DNA from: Photobacterium profundum SS9
GTDB taxonomy: Bacteria > Pseudomonadota > Gammaproteobacteria > Enterobacterales > Vibrionaceae
Assembly (NCBI RefSeq): GCF_000196255.1
Contig: NC_006370.1
Coordinates: 1,084,187-1,148,186 of the forward strand
Direction: 5' to 3'
DNA: 64,000 nt
Numbering within the stretch: position 1 is the first letter of the stretch; every line of letters begins with the position of its first letter. Positions 7,695 through 15,782 of the stretch are shown here, piece by piece. A program made the position numbers and the translations under genes. The notes below the pieces were generated by a model that saw only the letters and a list, made by a program, of their open reading frames with translations, made no database searches and was not told where the DNA came from.

Positions 7695-9671
7695 ATGGAA
7701 GTAGAAAGTAAGCATATGAATATATCAAGCATGTCAATACGGAATAAATTGTTACTTGGCAATTCCATAACAGTGATTGTTCTGATGGTGCTTCTTGCAA
7801 TGGTCTGGAATACCATTGCAACCATGAGTACGACAGCCAAGATGGTGGAGCACACCTATAAGGTCATTGGTAATTCCAATGGGCTGGTTAATGCCATGGT
7901 TGACGAGGAAACGGGATTGCGTGGCTTTGCTATCGGCGGTCAGGATGACTACTTGGAACCCTACATATCTGGAAAAGAAAAGTTCCAAGAGCACCTGAAG
8001 ACAGCCAAACACCTCACGAGTGATAACCCAGCCCAACAACAGCGGTTTGATGCTGTTGCAACGGATGCCGCCAACTGGCAAGCCTATGCGGAAAAGCTGA
8101 TCGCTCTTAGAAAAAATATCCGCGAGGGAGAGCGTTCCAATCAGGCTCTCAAAGAGCTTATTGCTTCCGGAATTGGAAAGCAGAAAATGGATGGAATGCG
8201 CGCCGAAATTGCTTTCGGTGAGTTAGGGAAAACAGGAGATGAAATTCTTAGTGCCATGATCAATATGGAAACCGGACTGCGTGGTTTTATGCTCAATAGG
8301 CAGAAAGATTTTCTGGCCCCCTATATTGATGGTAAGGACGTTGTGGCAAGACTGTTGCCATCGATTCAAGGAACCAAACTGGCCAGCGATGTCAATGGGT
8401 GGATCAACAACTATGCAGAAGAAGCCATTGAGCTGGTTCGTGAAGCGAATAAATTCAAGGTAATGGATGATCTCTATTTAGAACTATCCCAAAAGCATGG
8501 GAAGTCCTATATGGACGGATTGCGTAAAAAAATTGCTACCATTGTTGGTATCGAAACGGGGCTAATGACAACGCGACAGAATACCGCAGAGGAATCCGCT
8601 TCGCTGGCAAACTCGGTGATTTTGGTTGGTGGACTGATCACGGTTCTGATTTCTTTTGGGTTCGGAATATTGATTTCTAATAGCATAACAGGCCCCGTTG
8701 GTCGTGCTGTTGATGCTGCTAAGCAACTGGCCCAGGGTGATCTGACCATCCAGATTGAGAAAGGTGGTGATAACGAAGTAGGAGCTCTGCTATCAGCTCT
8801 GCAAATCACCGCTGATAACCTGAAAGAGATCATTGGTAATATGGCTGGTGCTAGCGAACGCTTGGGTAGTACTTCTGAACACCTGACGACGATCACCACC
8901 AATACCAGTAAGGGCGCACGTGAACAGCTGCATATTACTGACCAAGTGGTTGTCGCCATGAACCAGATGGCCATCTCAGTGCAAGAAGTAGCGCAGAATG
9001 CGGTTCAAGCGGCTCAGTTTGCCAACGAGGCCAATAGCGAAGCCCAAACGGGTATCCAGGTGGTTCAGGGTACGGTTGAAAGCATCAGTAAGTTGGAAAG
9101 TGAGATTAGCCTTACTTCTACCAGACTGGGTGGATTGGCGCAGGAAGCAGATAATATCGGCGGTATCCTCGACGTGATCCGGGGCATTGCCGATCAAACT
9201 AATCTACTGGCCCTTAATGCTGCCATTGAGGCTGCCCGCGCTGGTGAACAGGGGCGTGGTTTTGCCGTTGTCGCCGATGAGGTGCGCGGATTAGCCCAGC
9301 GAACTCAAGATGCTACCACGGAGATTCAGACGCTGATTGAGCGTCTGCAGCAGGGTACCCGCGAAGTCGTATCTAGTATGGAAAAGAGCAATGGTTTTGT
9401 GAAGTCCAGCGTTGAGGAGGCGGCTAAATCTGGCGATGCATTTGCAGTCATTACCGAGGTTATTGCCCAAATTAACGATATGAACATGCAGAGTGCTAAT
9501 GCTTCTGAAGAACAAAGTGTAACTGCGGAACAGATCAATCAGAATATGGTCGACGTCAACAATATTTCTCAGCAGAATGCTGCTGATGTGGAAAAAACGG
9601 TAGAGTCCAGTAATGAGCTTGCCAATCTATCGGCAACATTACAGGGTATCGTTGGCCAATTCAAAATGTAA
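7695..9671 (+). CDS. Methyl-accepting chemotaxis protein with duplicated CHASE3-like sensor
   Basis: A 658-residue chemoreceptor (651 if the ATG at 7716 is used; neither start has a strong ribosome site). A first transmembrane helix lies at about 20-45 and a second at about 305-327. The periplasmic sensor has an ETGLRGF motif near residue 75 and again near 191, with a degenerate third ([10 protein letters not shown]) near 285; this fits two tandem CHASE3-like helical bundles. HAMP follows (about 328-380), then the long cytoplasmic signalling coiled coil with the family hairpin ([20 protein letters not shown], then [15 protein letters not shown]). No CheR-docking pentapeptide is seen at the C-terminus. 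By eye its codons are more G+C-rich than those of the flanking genes, suggesting separate acquisition. It is a single gene with its own terminator. Confidence 0.93.
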   Translation: MEVESKHMNISSMSIRNKLLLGNSITVIVLMVLLAMVWNTIATMSTTAKMVEHTYKVIGNSNGLVNAMVDEETGLRGFAIGGQDDYLEPYISGKEKFQEHLKTAKHLTSDNPAQQQRFDAVATDAANWQAYAEKLIALRKNIREGERSNQALKELIASGIGKQKMDGMRAEIAFGELGKTGDEILSAMINMETGLRGFMLNRQKDFLAPYIDGKDVVARLLPSIQGTKLASDVNGWINNYAEEAIELVREANKFKVMDDLYLELSQKHGKSYMDGLRKKIATIVGIETGLMTTRQNTAEESASLANSVILVGGLITVLISFGFGILISNSITGPVGRAVDAAKQLAQGDLTIQIEKGGDNEVGALLSALQITADNLKEIIGNMAGASERLGSTSEHLTTITTNTSKGAREQLHITDQVVVAMNQMAISVQEVAQNAVQAAQFANEANSEAQTGIQVVQGTVESISKLESEISLTSTRLGGLAQEADNIGGILDVIRGIADQTNLLALNAAIEAARAGEQGRGFAVVADEVRGLAQRTQDATTEIQTLIERLQQGTREVVSSMEKSNGFVKSSVEEAAKSGDAFAVITEVIAQINDMNMQSANASEEQSVTAEQINQNMVDVNNISQQNAADVEKTVESSNELANLSATLQGIVGQFKM

Positions 9672-9713
9672 TTTCCCGGTAAGTTGCACGACTGGATAAA
9701 TTGATACGACCTA

Positions 9714-9742
9714 ACAGGGCAGTTTCGGCTGCCCTGTTTTTG
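9714..9742 (+). terminator. Rho-independent terminator of the chemoreceptor
   Basis: ACAGGGCAG pairs with CTGCCCTGT around a TTTCGG loop, followed by a T-run. Confidence 0.85.
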
Positions 9743-9935
9743 GTTCTTTTGGCGCAGAAAATTATAACGTCTTTCCATGCCGTTCAAAAAACAATCTTAA
9801 ACTTTCAACACTAATTTCCCGATATGACCTCCTCAATCTAGCTGAGAATGTGCCTTATATGCTGTATAGCGACGTCTTCATTGATAAAAAATAGTATTAA
9901 ATCGCTAGCTTAAGCGTATCCTTTGCTCCCTCTAT

Positions 9936-9961
9936 AAGGCAGCCTTCGGGTTGCCTTTTTT
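9936..9961 (+). terminator. Orphan rho-independent terminator
   Basis: AAGGCAGCC, loop TTCG, GGTTGCCTT, then T-run. No coding sequence precedes it after the chemoreceptor terminator, so it could end a small RNA within about 9745-9935. Confidence 0.7.
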
Positions 9962-10116
9962 GATCGTGTTTCCAACTATTGAGCAGTAATTAGCAAGTAG
10001 ACGGCAGGTTTTAACTAGTTATTGAGTCAGTACTCAATCAATATAAATATCAATCACAACATACTTCATTACTCATTTTCGTATGTTGTTATTTTAGCCT
10101 TGAAAAGGGAATGAAG

Positions 10117-10269
10117 ATGCTTACAGGATATTGGTCTGTCGATGTATTTATACTCGCTAATGTTGCTCTATGTGTGGTGGTAATGCTGGTGTACGGTTAT
10201 TACCAAATCACTGGCGGTGGAATGCTTTGCGATCATCCTGATGACAATAATCAAAGGAGTAAATCATGA
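10117..10269 (+). CDS. Small membrane protein, 50 residues, unknown
   Basis: Begins MLTGYWSVDVFIL; AAAAGGGA lies six bases before this ATG (a second ATG at 10111 abuts that site and is less likely). One hydrophobic helix spans about residues 8-28, followed by a polar tail containing CDHPDDNNQ. The stop codon overlaps the start of the EamA transporter (ATGA), so the two are translationally coupled. Such a leader-encoded helix next to a drug/metabolite transporter could be an accessory subunit, but no family is recognised. Its own ribosome site and the tight overlap are the case for it being real. Confidence 0.7.
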   Translation: MLTGYWSVDVFILANVALCVVVMLVYGYYQITGGGMLCDHPDDNNQRSKS

Positions 10270-11201
10270 ACACCAAAACGTTGGGCTATTCCACGATGAT
10301 AGTTTCGGCAGCCTTGATGGGGTGTGTTGGATTGTTTGCCAGAAATATTAATACTAGCGGTGATGTTATCGCATTTACCCGCATGACTGTTGGCGCGATT
10401 TGTATTTTGGGTCTGATGTTTTATCAAGGTAAAACATCGCTGATAAAAGCCACCAAAATAACACCAACGGTTATTGCGAGCGGTGCCTGTTTGGGGTTAT
10501 GTCTAGCGGCTTATGTTTCTTCTACTCAATACACAACTTTAGCCAATGCGGTATTTCTTATCTACACCGGTCCGGTGTTCTCGACCATTTTGGCCGCTAT
10601 TTTTCTTAAAGAAAAAATATCTAAGTTGACTGCTTCACTATTAACAGCAGTATTCATTGGGTGTTTATTTATCATCGGGATTATTAATTACAGTGCGACT
10701 TCTGGGTTAACTGTATCCCTGTCTTTCTCAAAAGAGAACTTCATCGGTGATATGCTTGGGCTAGCCTCAGGGGTAGGTTACGGTTTGTATTTGTTTTTCA
10801 GTCGCTATCGTACTGATGTAAGCTCAGATTCACGCTCTTTCTTCAACTTCTTGTTTGGTGCCGTGGCTATTGGGGTATGTTTTGTTGTTAAACCTCCTTC
10901 GCTTGCTGATATGAATACCAGCTCTTGGATCTGGTTAATTTCGATGGGGTTCTTCATTGGCTTTGGTGCATTGACGTTACTGACTATTGCAGCGAAGCAC
11001 TTGAAAGCAGCAGAGTTAGCGTGTGTGTCATACCTTGAAACCGTAGTGGGAGCTGGCATTGGGATTGCGATGTTTGGTGAATCACTCACGTTACTTCAAA
11101 GTATCGGTGGCATCTTAGTGATAGGCGGCGGCATGGGCGAGATTGTTATTAGTATGACCAAGAAGCGTGTTGCTCTCAAAAATAGTCAACTAGAACATTA
11201 A
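10266..11201 (+). CDS. EamA/DMT-family transporter
   Basis: A 311-residue inner-membrane protein with about ten hydrophobic helices arranged as two EamA repeats (roughly 5-140 and 160-295), the layout of drug/metabolite exporters. Each half shows the family's acidic and glycine-rich turns, for example LKEKISKLTASLL ending repeat 1 and FGESLTLLQSIGG near the end of repeat 2. The substrate cannot be read from sequence. It is coupled to the upstream 50-residue protein, and its stop is followed 12 bases later by the SSF symporter start. An exporter and a sodium-dependent importer in one operon beside an amidinotransferase suggests traffic of an amino-acid or guanidino compound (inference). Confidence 0.88.
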   Translation: MNTKTLGYSTMIVSAALMGCVGLFARNINTSGDVIAFTRMTVGAICILGLMFYQGKTSLIKATKITPTVIASGACLGLCLAAYVSSTQYTTLANAVFLIYTGPVFSTILAAIFLKEKISKLTASLLTAVFIGCLFIIGIINYSATSGLTVSLSFSKENFIGDMLGLASGVGYGLYLFFSRYRTDVSSDSRSFFNFLFGAVAIGVCFVVKPPSLADMNTSSWIWLISMGFFIGFGALTLLTIAAKHLKAAELACVSYLETVVGAGIGIAMFGESLTLLQSIGGILVIGGGMGEIVISMTKKRVALKNSQLEH

Positions 11202-11213
11202 CCGGAGGCTACG

Positions 11214-12674
11214 ATGATCACCTCATTAAACTGGGTGCTCCTATTGGTGACGGTGAGCATCATGGTAGGACTCGCGTTATACAGTAATAAAATCATGAAA
11301 ACAGGTAATGGCGAAGGTGGTTTTTTATTAGCCGCTAATTGCCTTGGCCCTTTCATTGGTGCTGCGACGATTGTTGCAACAGGATTTTCAGGCTGGGGAT
11401 TCATGGGATCCCCTGGTGTTGCCTATAAATATGGCGCAATTGAATTAATTGGTAACTTCTTTTTTGCGCCTGCTATGGTATTTGCCGTCTTATTTTGTGC
11501 GCGTTTTTTACATCAGAAAGCCGAACAAATGGGTAGTTTCACCATTCCTGAATACATTGCCCGCAGTCACGAAGGTCCCGAAATTGTTAAGCGCTTCACC
11601 CAAGCTTTTGCTGCCATTATCACGATTATTTTATTGCTGGTTTTCTTGGTAGGGCAAATAAAGGCACTTGGATTACTGGCTGGGCAATGGTTAGGTATCG
11701 AGCAAGAAACAGCTGCGTTATTAATGGTTGGTATCATTATTTTGTATACCTCTATTGGTGGGCTGGCAGCTGTCGCATTTACCGATGCCTTTATGGTGGT
11801 AGGAATGTGCGTATCAGCGCTTATTATCGTTGTGACTATTTTTTCAGATATGTCACCCAGTGAGCTGATTTCCGGTTTAAACGCGATTGATCCTGAATTA
11901 CTCGCGCCAACTGATTCCGGCCCCTATGGTTCCTCGGTTTGGCATGTACTCATGGTATTGCCTTACGCGTTTATTTACAGTGCAACATTACCTTATATGT
12001 CTGTTCGGTTTATGGCGCTGGCAAAAACCACCAAGCTACACCATGTGGCAGCTTATATGACCCCCATTGCCTGTTTGCTTAGCCTCGTGCCCTTAGCAGG
12101 ATTATATACACGTTTAAAAGTACCCGGTCTAGCAACACCTGATGAAGCGATGCCTACCTTTCTCGCCAACTTTTTATCCCCTTCAATGTCAGCCGTTGTC
12201 ACCCTGTTTATTTTATTTGCTATGAAGTCGACAGCTAATTCTGTTTTGCATGCCATTGCGGGTTCTGTATCACACGACTTGCGTCAGGCTATTTGGCCTA
12301 ACTGTCGGTTATCAGAAAAATCGTTATTAATATTGAATCGAAGTGCGGTGTGGTTATTAGGTGGAACGGGATTTGTGCTTATGTTACTTGCTCCTCCTTT
12401 TATGCTGTCTATGTTGGCAATACTGGGCTCAGGAACATTAATGGCTGCATTGGTTGCCCCTACATTGCTTGCTCATTTTGTGCCTGCCAATATATATGCA
12501 GCGTTATTTTCGATGATTATCGGATTTAGTTCAGGGTGTCTTTTATTTTTACAATTCAACTTAGGCTGGGTTGAAGCGCCAATTTATTCCTCATTACTTG
12601 CTTGTGGTACTTATTGGTTAGTTGCAAAATATTTTAATCACCAGCCATCAACTGTTTCATTCCCTTCTCACTAA
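11214..12674 (+). CDS. Sodium:solute symporter (SSF family)
   Basis: A 486-residue membrane protein with about 12-13 helices and the SSF signature regions. GFSGWGFMGSPGVAYKYGAIEL resembles the first helices of PutP/PanF-type carriers (shown here in parts: GFSGWGF, then YKYGAIEL). YTSIGGLAAVAFTDAF is the strongly conserved SSF core segment around helix 5, involved in sodium and substrate binding. The ribosome site is CGGAGG before ATG. It forms an operon with the EamA gene and ends at a strong bidirectional terminator. The substrate is not deducible; proline, pantothenate and other organic solutes are all known in the family. Proximity to an AraC regulator and an amidinotransferase suggests an amino-acid-like substrate. 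Confidence 0.9.
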   Translation: MITSLNWVLLLVTVSIMVGLALYSNKIMKTGNGEGGFLLAANCLGPFIGAATIVATGFSGWGFMGSPGVAYKYGAIELIGNFFFAPAMVFAVLFCARFLHQKAEQMGSFTIPEYIARSHEGPEIVKRFTQAFAAIITIILLLVFLVGQIKALGLLAGQWLGIEQETAALLMVGIIILYTSIGGLAAVAFTDAFMVVGMCVSALIIVVTIFSDMSPSELISGLNAIDPELLAPTDSGPYGSSVWHVLMVLPYAFIYSATLPYMSVRFMALAKTTKLHHVAAYMTPIACLLSLVPLAGLYTRLKVPGLATPDEAMPTFLANFLSPSMSAVVTLFILFAMKSTANSVLHAIAGSVSHDLRQAIWPNCRLSEKSLLILNRSAVWLLGGTGFVLMLLAPPFMLSMLAILGSGTLMAALVAPTLLAHFVPANIYAALFSMIIGFSSGCLLFLQFNLGWVEAPIYSSLLACGTYWLVAKYFNHQPSTVSFPSH

Positions 12675-12676
12675 TA

Positions 12677-12710
12677 AAAAGAGAGTAGCAAGTTATTGCT
12701 ACTCTCTTTT
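12677..12710. terminator. Bidirectional terminator between symporter and AraC regulator
   Basis: A perfect 15-bp stem (AAAAGAGAGTAGCAA / TTGCTACTCTCTTTT) with a four-base loop. T-runs on both strands serve the convergent genes. Confidence 0.9.
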
Positions 12711-12730
12711 AAAATACTAATTCATGCTAG

Positions 12731-13642
12731 TTATAGCATTGTATCTGATAGCTGTTTTTGTATTTGTCCTTCTACAGCTCGACTACTTTCAATATCTTTA
12801 CGCATATCAATATGGCTCGCACGGTATTCTCGTGGCGTAACGCGCAATAGGCTTTTAAACTTAGAATTAAAGTTTGACAAAGATGAAAAGCCTACTTCAG
12901 AGCCAATATGAGCGATAGTCCAATCTGTCATGACTAAATACCTTGCCGCTTGCCTAACACGTTGTTCAATAACATATTGCCGAAAAGTAACGCCAAGATT
13001 AGCATGAAAAAACCGCGAAAAAGTACTTTCAGCCATATGAAGTTGTTCTGCTACCAATGCAACAGATAATTGCTCTGCTAAATTATTCGCAATATATTCT
13101 TGTACAATATGGACGCGGCTTTCTGTGCGTTTAATATTATTTACTTCGAAACGGTTATTAGCAAGATAGCGCGCTGGTATCATTGCTGATAATTTTTCGA
13201 GTAAACCAAGCAGATTAAGCACTTGAGAAAACTCAAAGGTATTTTCCATCTTATCTAAGAAATGGTGGATCTCAGAAATACCCTGACCTTCGAATAGGGT
13301 ACCGCTGCGTGACTGCTCTAGCATGGTTTTGATGGTATAAAATTGAACACTATCAACGAATGTTTGCCCCAGTGCATTCAATCTAAAATGCAATGTATCA
13401 CAGTCGGTTGGTGCCTTTTGATGTTGGTCTAATGATAGCCGAAATGGATTAAATGGGGCTAGTAATATCAGTTGTCCTACTCTTAACTGGTAGTGGGTAT
13501 TGGCTAAATGCAGCGTGCATCCCGCCGTTTTAGGGCGTATCAATATATAGTCCGCTCCAAATATCATGTGCTCAGTTTCTTCTATTTTTTGTAAGTCGAA
13601 CATCTGAAATTTAGGGGTGTTGGCAATAACACGTTGACACAT
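12731..13642 (-). CDS. AraC-family transcriptional regulator
   Basis: A 303-residue regulator. Start 13642 is selected because AGGGAGGT lies six bases upstream; the frame continues upstream to 13708 without such a site. The N-terminal ~170 residues look like a cupin-type ligand-binding domain. The C-terminal ~100 residues carry the two helix-turn-helix units of AraC/XylS proteins (LSVALVAEQLHMAESTFSRFF and the signature region IAHIGSEVGFSSLSNFNSKFK). It is divergent from the amidinotransferase gene with about 500 bp between, and convergent with the symporter operon. It is therefore a candidate activator of the amidinotransferase and perhaps the transporters. Effector unknown. Confidence 0.9.
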   Translation of the reverse strand: MCQRVIANTPKFQMFDLQKIEETEHMIFGADYILIRPKTAGCTLHLANTHYQLRVGQLILLAPFNPFRLSLDQHQKAPTDCDTLHFRLNALGQTFVDSVQFYTIKTMLEQSRSGTLFEGQGISEIHHFLDKMENTFEFSQVLNLLGLLEKLSAMIPARYLANNRFEVNNIKRTESRVHIVQEYIANNLAEQLSVALVAEQLHMAESTFSRFFHANLGVTFRQYVIEQRVRQAARYLVMTDWTIAHIGSEVGFSSLSNFNSKFKSLLRVTPREYRASHIDMRKDIESSRAVEGQIQKQLSDTML

Positions 13643-14140
13643 AAACGTACCTCCCTTGTCGTATCGCATTATATTTACCCTTGAAAAAAATGAATGCCAA
13701 CTAATCACTTTATAAATGTGATGTTACACAGTTATAAATAGTATCAATGCGATGCCACTATGGAATAGGAGTAATAACAATCTTCTATTTAAAGGGCGGG
13801 TTGGTGAATAATTATGCGACATGTGAATGTTTCGTGATGAATTGTATTGTTTGTCAGCTCTCGCAATGAATATTTTATTGGTTATATAATAAAAACAACA
13901 TCAGAGCAGGGAACAGTCAGTTGTTAGCAGTAAATGACTATTATCAGTCGGTGTTTAGCGCGATATTAGTGTTATTGAAGAGCAGCGAATATAACTGCTA
14001 ATCAGAAGAAAGAAATGACTATTAATAATATTTATCATGGATTATGGCTGGCATATTGTTGCTTGAATATAAAGTGACAACATTAATAATATATGGAAGC
14101 ACGACTTCTTGATTTATATTCATTCTATTGGAGATTTGTA
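13643..14140. other. Long divergent intergenic region (AraC / amidinotransferase)
   Basis: About 500 AT-rich bases with no supportable gene. It must hold the promoters of the AraC-family gene and of the amidinotransferase. No convincing operator could be assigned by eye. Confidence 0.5.
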
Positions 14141-15373
14141 ATGAGTATTTCTAACGATCTATATCCTAATGCCTCTTTACCACCAGAAAGAAAAGATTCT
14201 GGTGTACCTTATGTAAGACAAGGTCTGCATGTTGAATCTTATAATGATTTCGATCCACTTCGTCACGTTATTGTTGGTATAGCGGATAATCAACATATTC
14301 CGGAAGCTTGCCCGGCAAGTAATGAAAAAATTCCAGCTGGTTCTCCAATGAGGGGTGGTAAAGCAGGTCGTCGTACTCAAGAATCTATCGAACGTGCCAA
14401 TGAATGTTTGAATGGTTTTGCGAAGATTTTAGAAGATCGTAACATCATTGTTGACCGCCCAGGGGCAGTAGACTGGCATGAGCGCATTACCACACCTGAT
14501 TTCAGCATCAGTTCTGGTTTTGGTGTAATGCCACCACGTGACTGCCTACTTACCATGGGTAAGAGCATGCTGATGGCACCAATGAGCTTCCGTAGTCGTT
14601 ACTTTGAATATTTGGCTTACGTAGATTTGATGCGTGAGTATTTTGAATCTGATCCAAGTTGTATGATCGAGCAAGCACCACGTCCACGTTTGTCTGATGA
14701 TAGTTTCCGTATGGACTATGTTGCGGCATACGAATACTTGTCTGATGCAGAAACCATGGAGCGTTCACTGCGTAAAGAGTACAGCACCAAAGAAACTGAT
14801 ATTTTGTTTGATGCCGCAGATGTAATGCGTTTAGGTAAAGATATTTTTGTGCAGCACGGTCTTACTACCAACTTGGCAGGTATTCGTTGGATAAAGCGTA
14901 AGTATGAATCTCAAGGTTACCGTGTTCACACGCTAAGCTTCGAAGATAACCATCCAATTCATATTGATGCGACCTTCTGCCCGTTACGTCCTGGCTTAAT
15001 GTTGCTGAACCCTAATCGTCCATTATTCAAAGGTCAGCGTGAGATCTTCGAGAAAAATGATTGGGAAATTGTGGAAGCGGTCAGCCCTGCGTGGGATAAC
15101 CCACCACCGCTTTGCTACTCAAGCACTTGGTTGTCGATGAATACATTGATCTTAGATCATAAAACAGTCTGTGTTGAAGCATCTGAAACCGGACAAATGG
15201 AACAATTCGATAAGCTTGGCTTTGATGTTGTACCGGTTGATTTACGCGATGCATACGCATTTGGTGGTGGTCTACACTGTGCAACAGCCGATGTATGGCG
15301 TGAAGGTACATGTGAAGATTATTTCCCTAACCAATTCTCTGGCGCTCACAGTCTTGAGCACTGGGAATACTAG
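14141..15373 (+). CDS. L-arginine:glycine amidinotransferase-like enzyme
   Basis: A 410-residue cytoplasmic enzyme; ATG at 14141 follows GGAG by seven bases. It closely follows the eukaryotic/bacterial AGAT pattern: FDAADVMRLGKDIF contains the catalytic Asp (about 227), HPIHIDATF contains the catalytic His (274), and GGGLHC contains the nucleophilic Cys (380). These correspond to Asp254, His303 and Cys407 of human AGAT. The family transfers the amidino group from arginine to an amine, giving ornithine and, with glycine, guanidinoacetate. Bacterial relatives use other acceptors (lysine, inosamines), so glycine is not proven. No methyltransferase for creatine formation is adjacent. Divergent AraC regulator and nearby exporter and importer suggest a regulated guanidino-compound pathway. 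Confidence 0.88.
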   Translation: MSISNDLYPNASLPPERKDSGVPYVRQGLHVESYNDFDPLRHVIVGIADNQHIPEACPASNEKIPAGSPMRGGKAGRRTQESIERANECLNGFAKILEDRNIIVDRPGAVDWHERITTPDFSISSGFGVMPPRDCLLTMGKSMLMAPMSFRSRYFEYLAYVDLMREYFESDPSCMIEQAPRPRLSDDSFRMDYVAAYEYLSDAETMERSLRKEYSTKETDILFDAADVMRLGKDIFVQHGLTTNLAGIRWIKRKYESQGYRVHTLSFEDNHPIHIDATFCPLRPGLMLLNPNRPLFKGQREIFEKNDWEIVEAVSPAWDNPPPLCYSSTWLSMNTLILDHKTVCVEASETGQMEQFDKLGFDVVPVDLRDAYAFGGGLHCATADVWREGTCEDYFPNQFSGAHSLEHWEY

Positions 15374-15395
15374 TCGTCATAACTAGATAATATAG

Positions 15396-15420
15396 TGGCT
15401 TCTTCGGAAGCCATTTTTTT
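15396..15420 (+). terminator. Rho-independent terminator of the amidinotransferase
   Basis: TGGCTTC, loop TTCG, GAAGCCA, followed by eight or more T. Confidence 0.92.
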
Positions 15421-15782
15421 TATCTGATATTTGTTACTTCTCAGCTTTATTCTATTTATTGAAATAATATCTGCGTTGAGTTCACATTTGATTCAATAAG
15501 TTTGATCTCCACTCCAGACTTGGTTTTTACTTCACTTTTCTTCATTTTAATCTATGCATCTGGGTTCTTTGTCCATGCAATTAAATGCTCGTCTTATCAG
15601 CCTTTCTTCTTGTGGTTTGAATAAAATCACAGTTATAAGAATAAGCGCTTAGTTGAATAAAAAACCAACACTTCATAATGTGAATACTTTCACAATGTCG
15701 ACATATGTATTCCTTTAGCCTTGCCGATGAATTGCATTATTCATCAATGAGATACGGTTATAAAAATAAAAAGGAATATATA
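15421..15782. other. Gene-free stretch upstream of the DUF885 gene
   Basis: About 360 AT-rich bases without a gene. The only clear element is the CRP-like palindrome at 15678-15693, described separately. Confidence 0.5.
15678..15693. promoter_or_regulatory. CRP-binding site, perfect core
   Basis: TGTGA-ATACTT-TCACA matches the CRP consensus core exactly. It is 90 bp upstream of the DUF885 lipoprotein start, a plausible class I or II activation distance depending on the unmapped transcription start. Confidence 0.8.

Noticed and set aside
8507..8974. 155-codon minus-strand frame inside the chemoreceptor
   Set aside because: Shadow of a well-supported gene; no ribosome site and an implausible composition.
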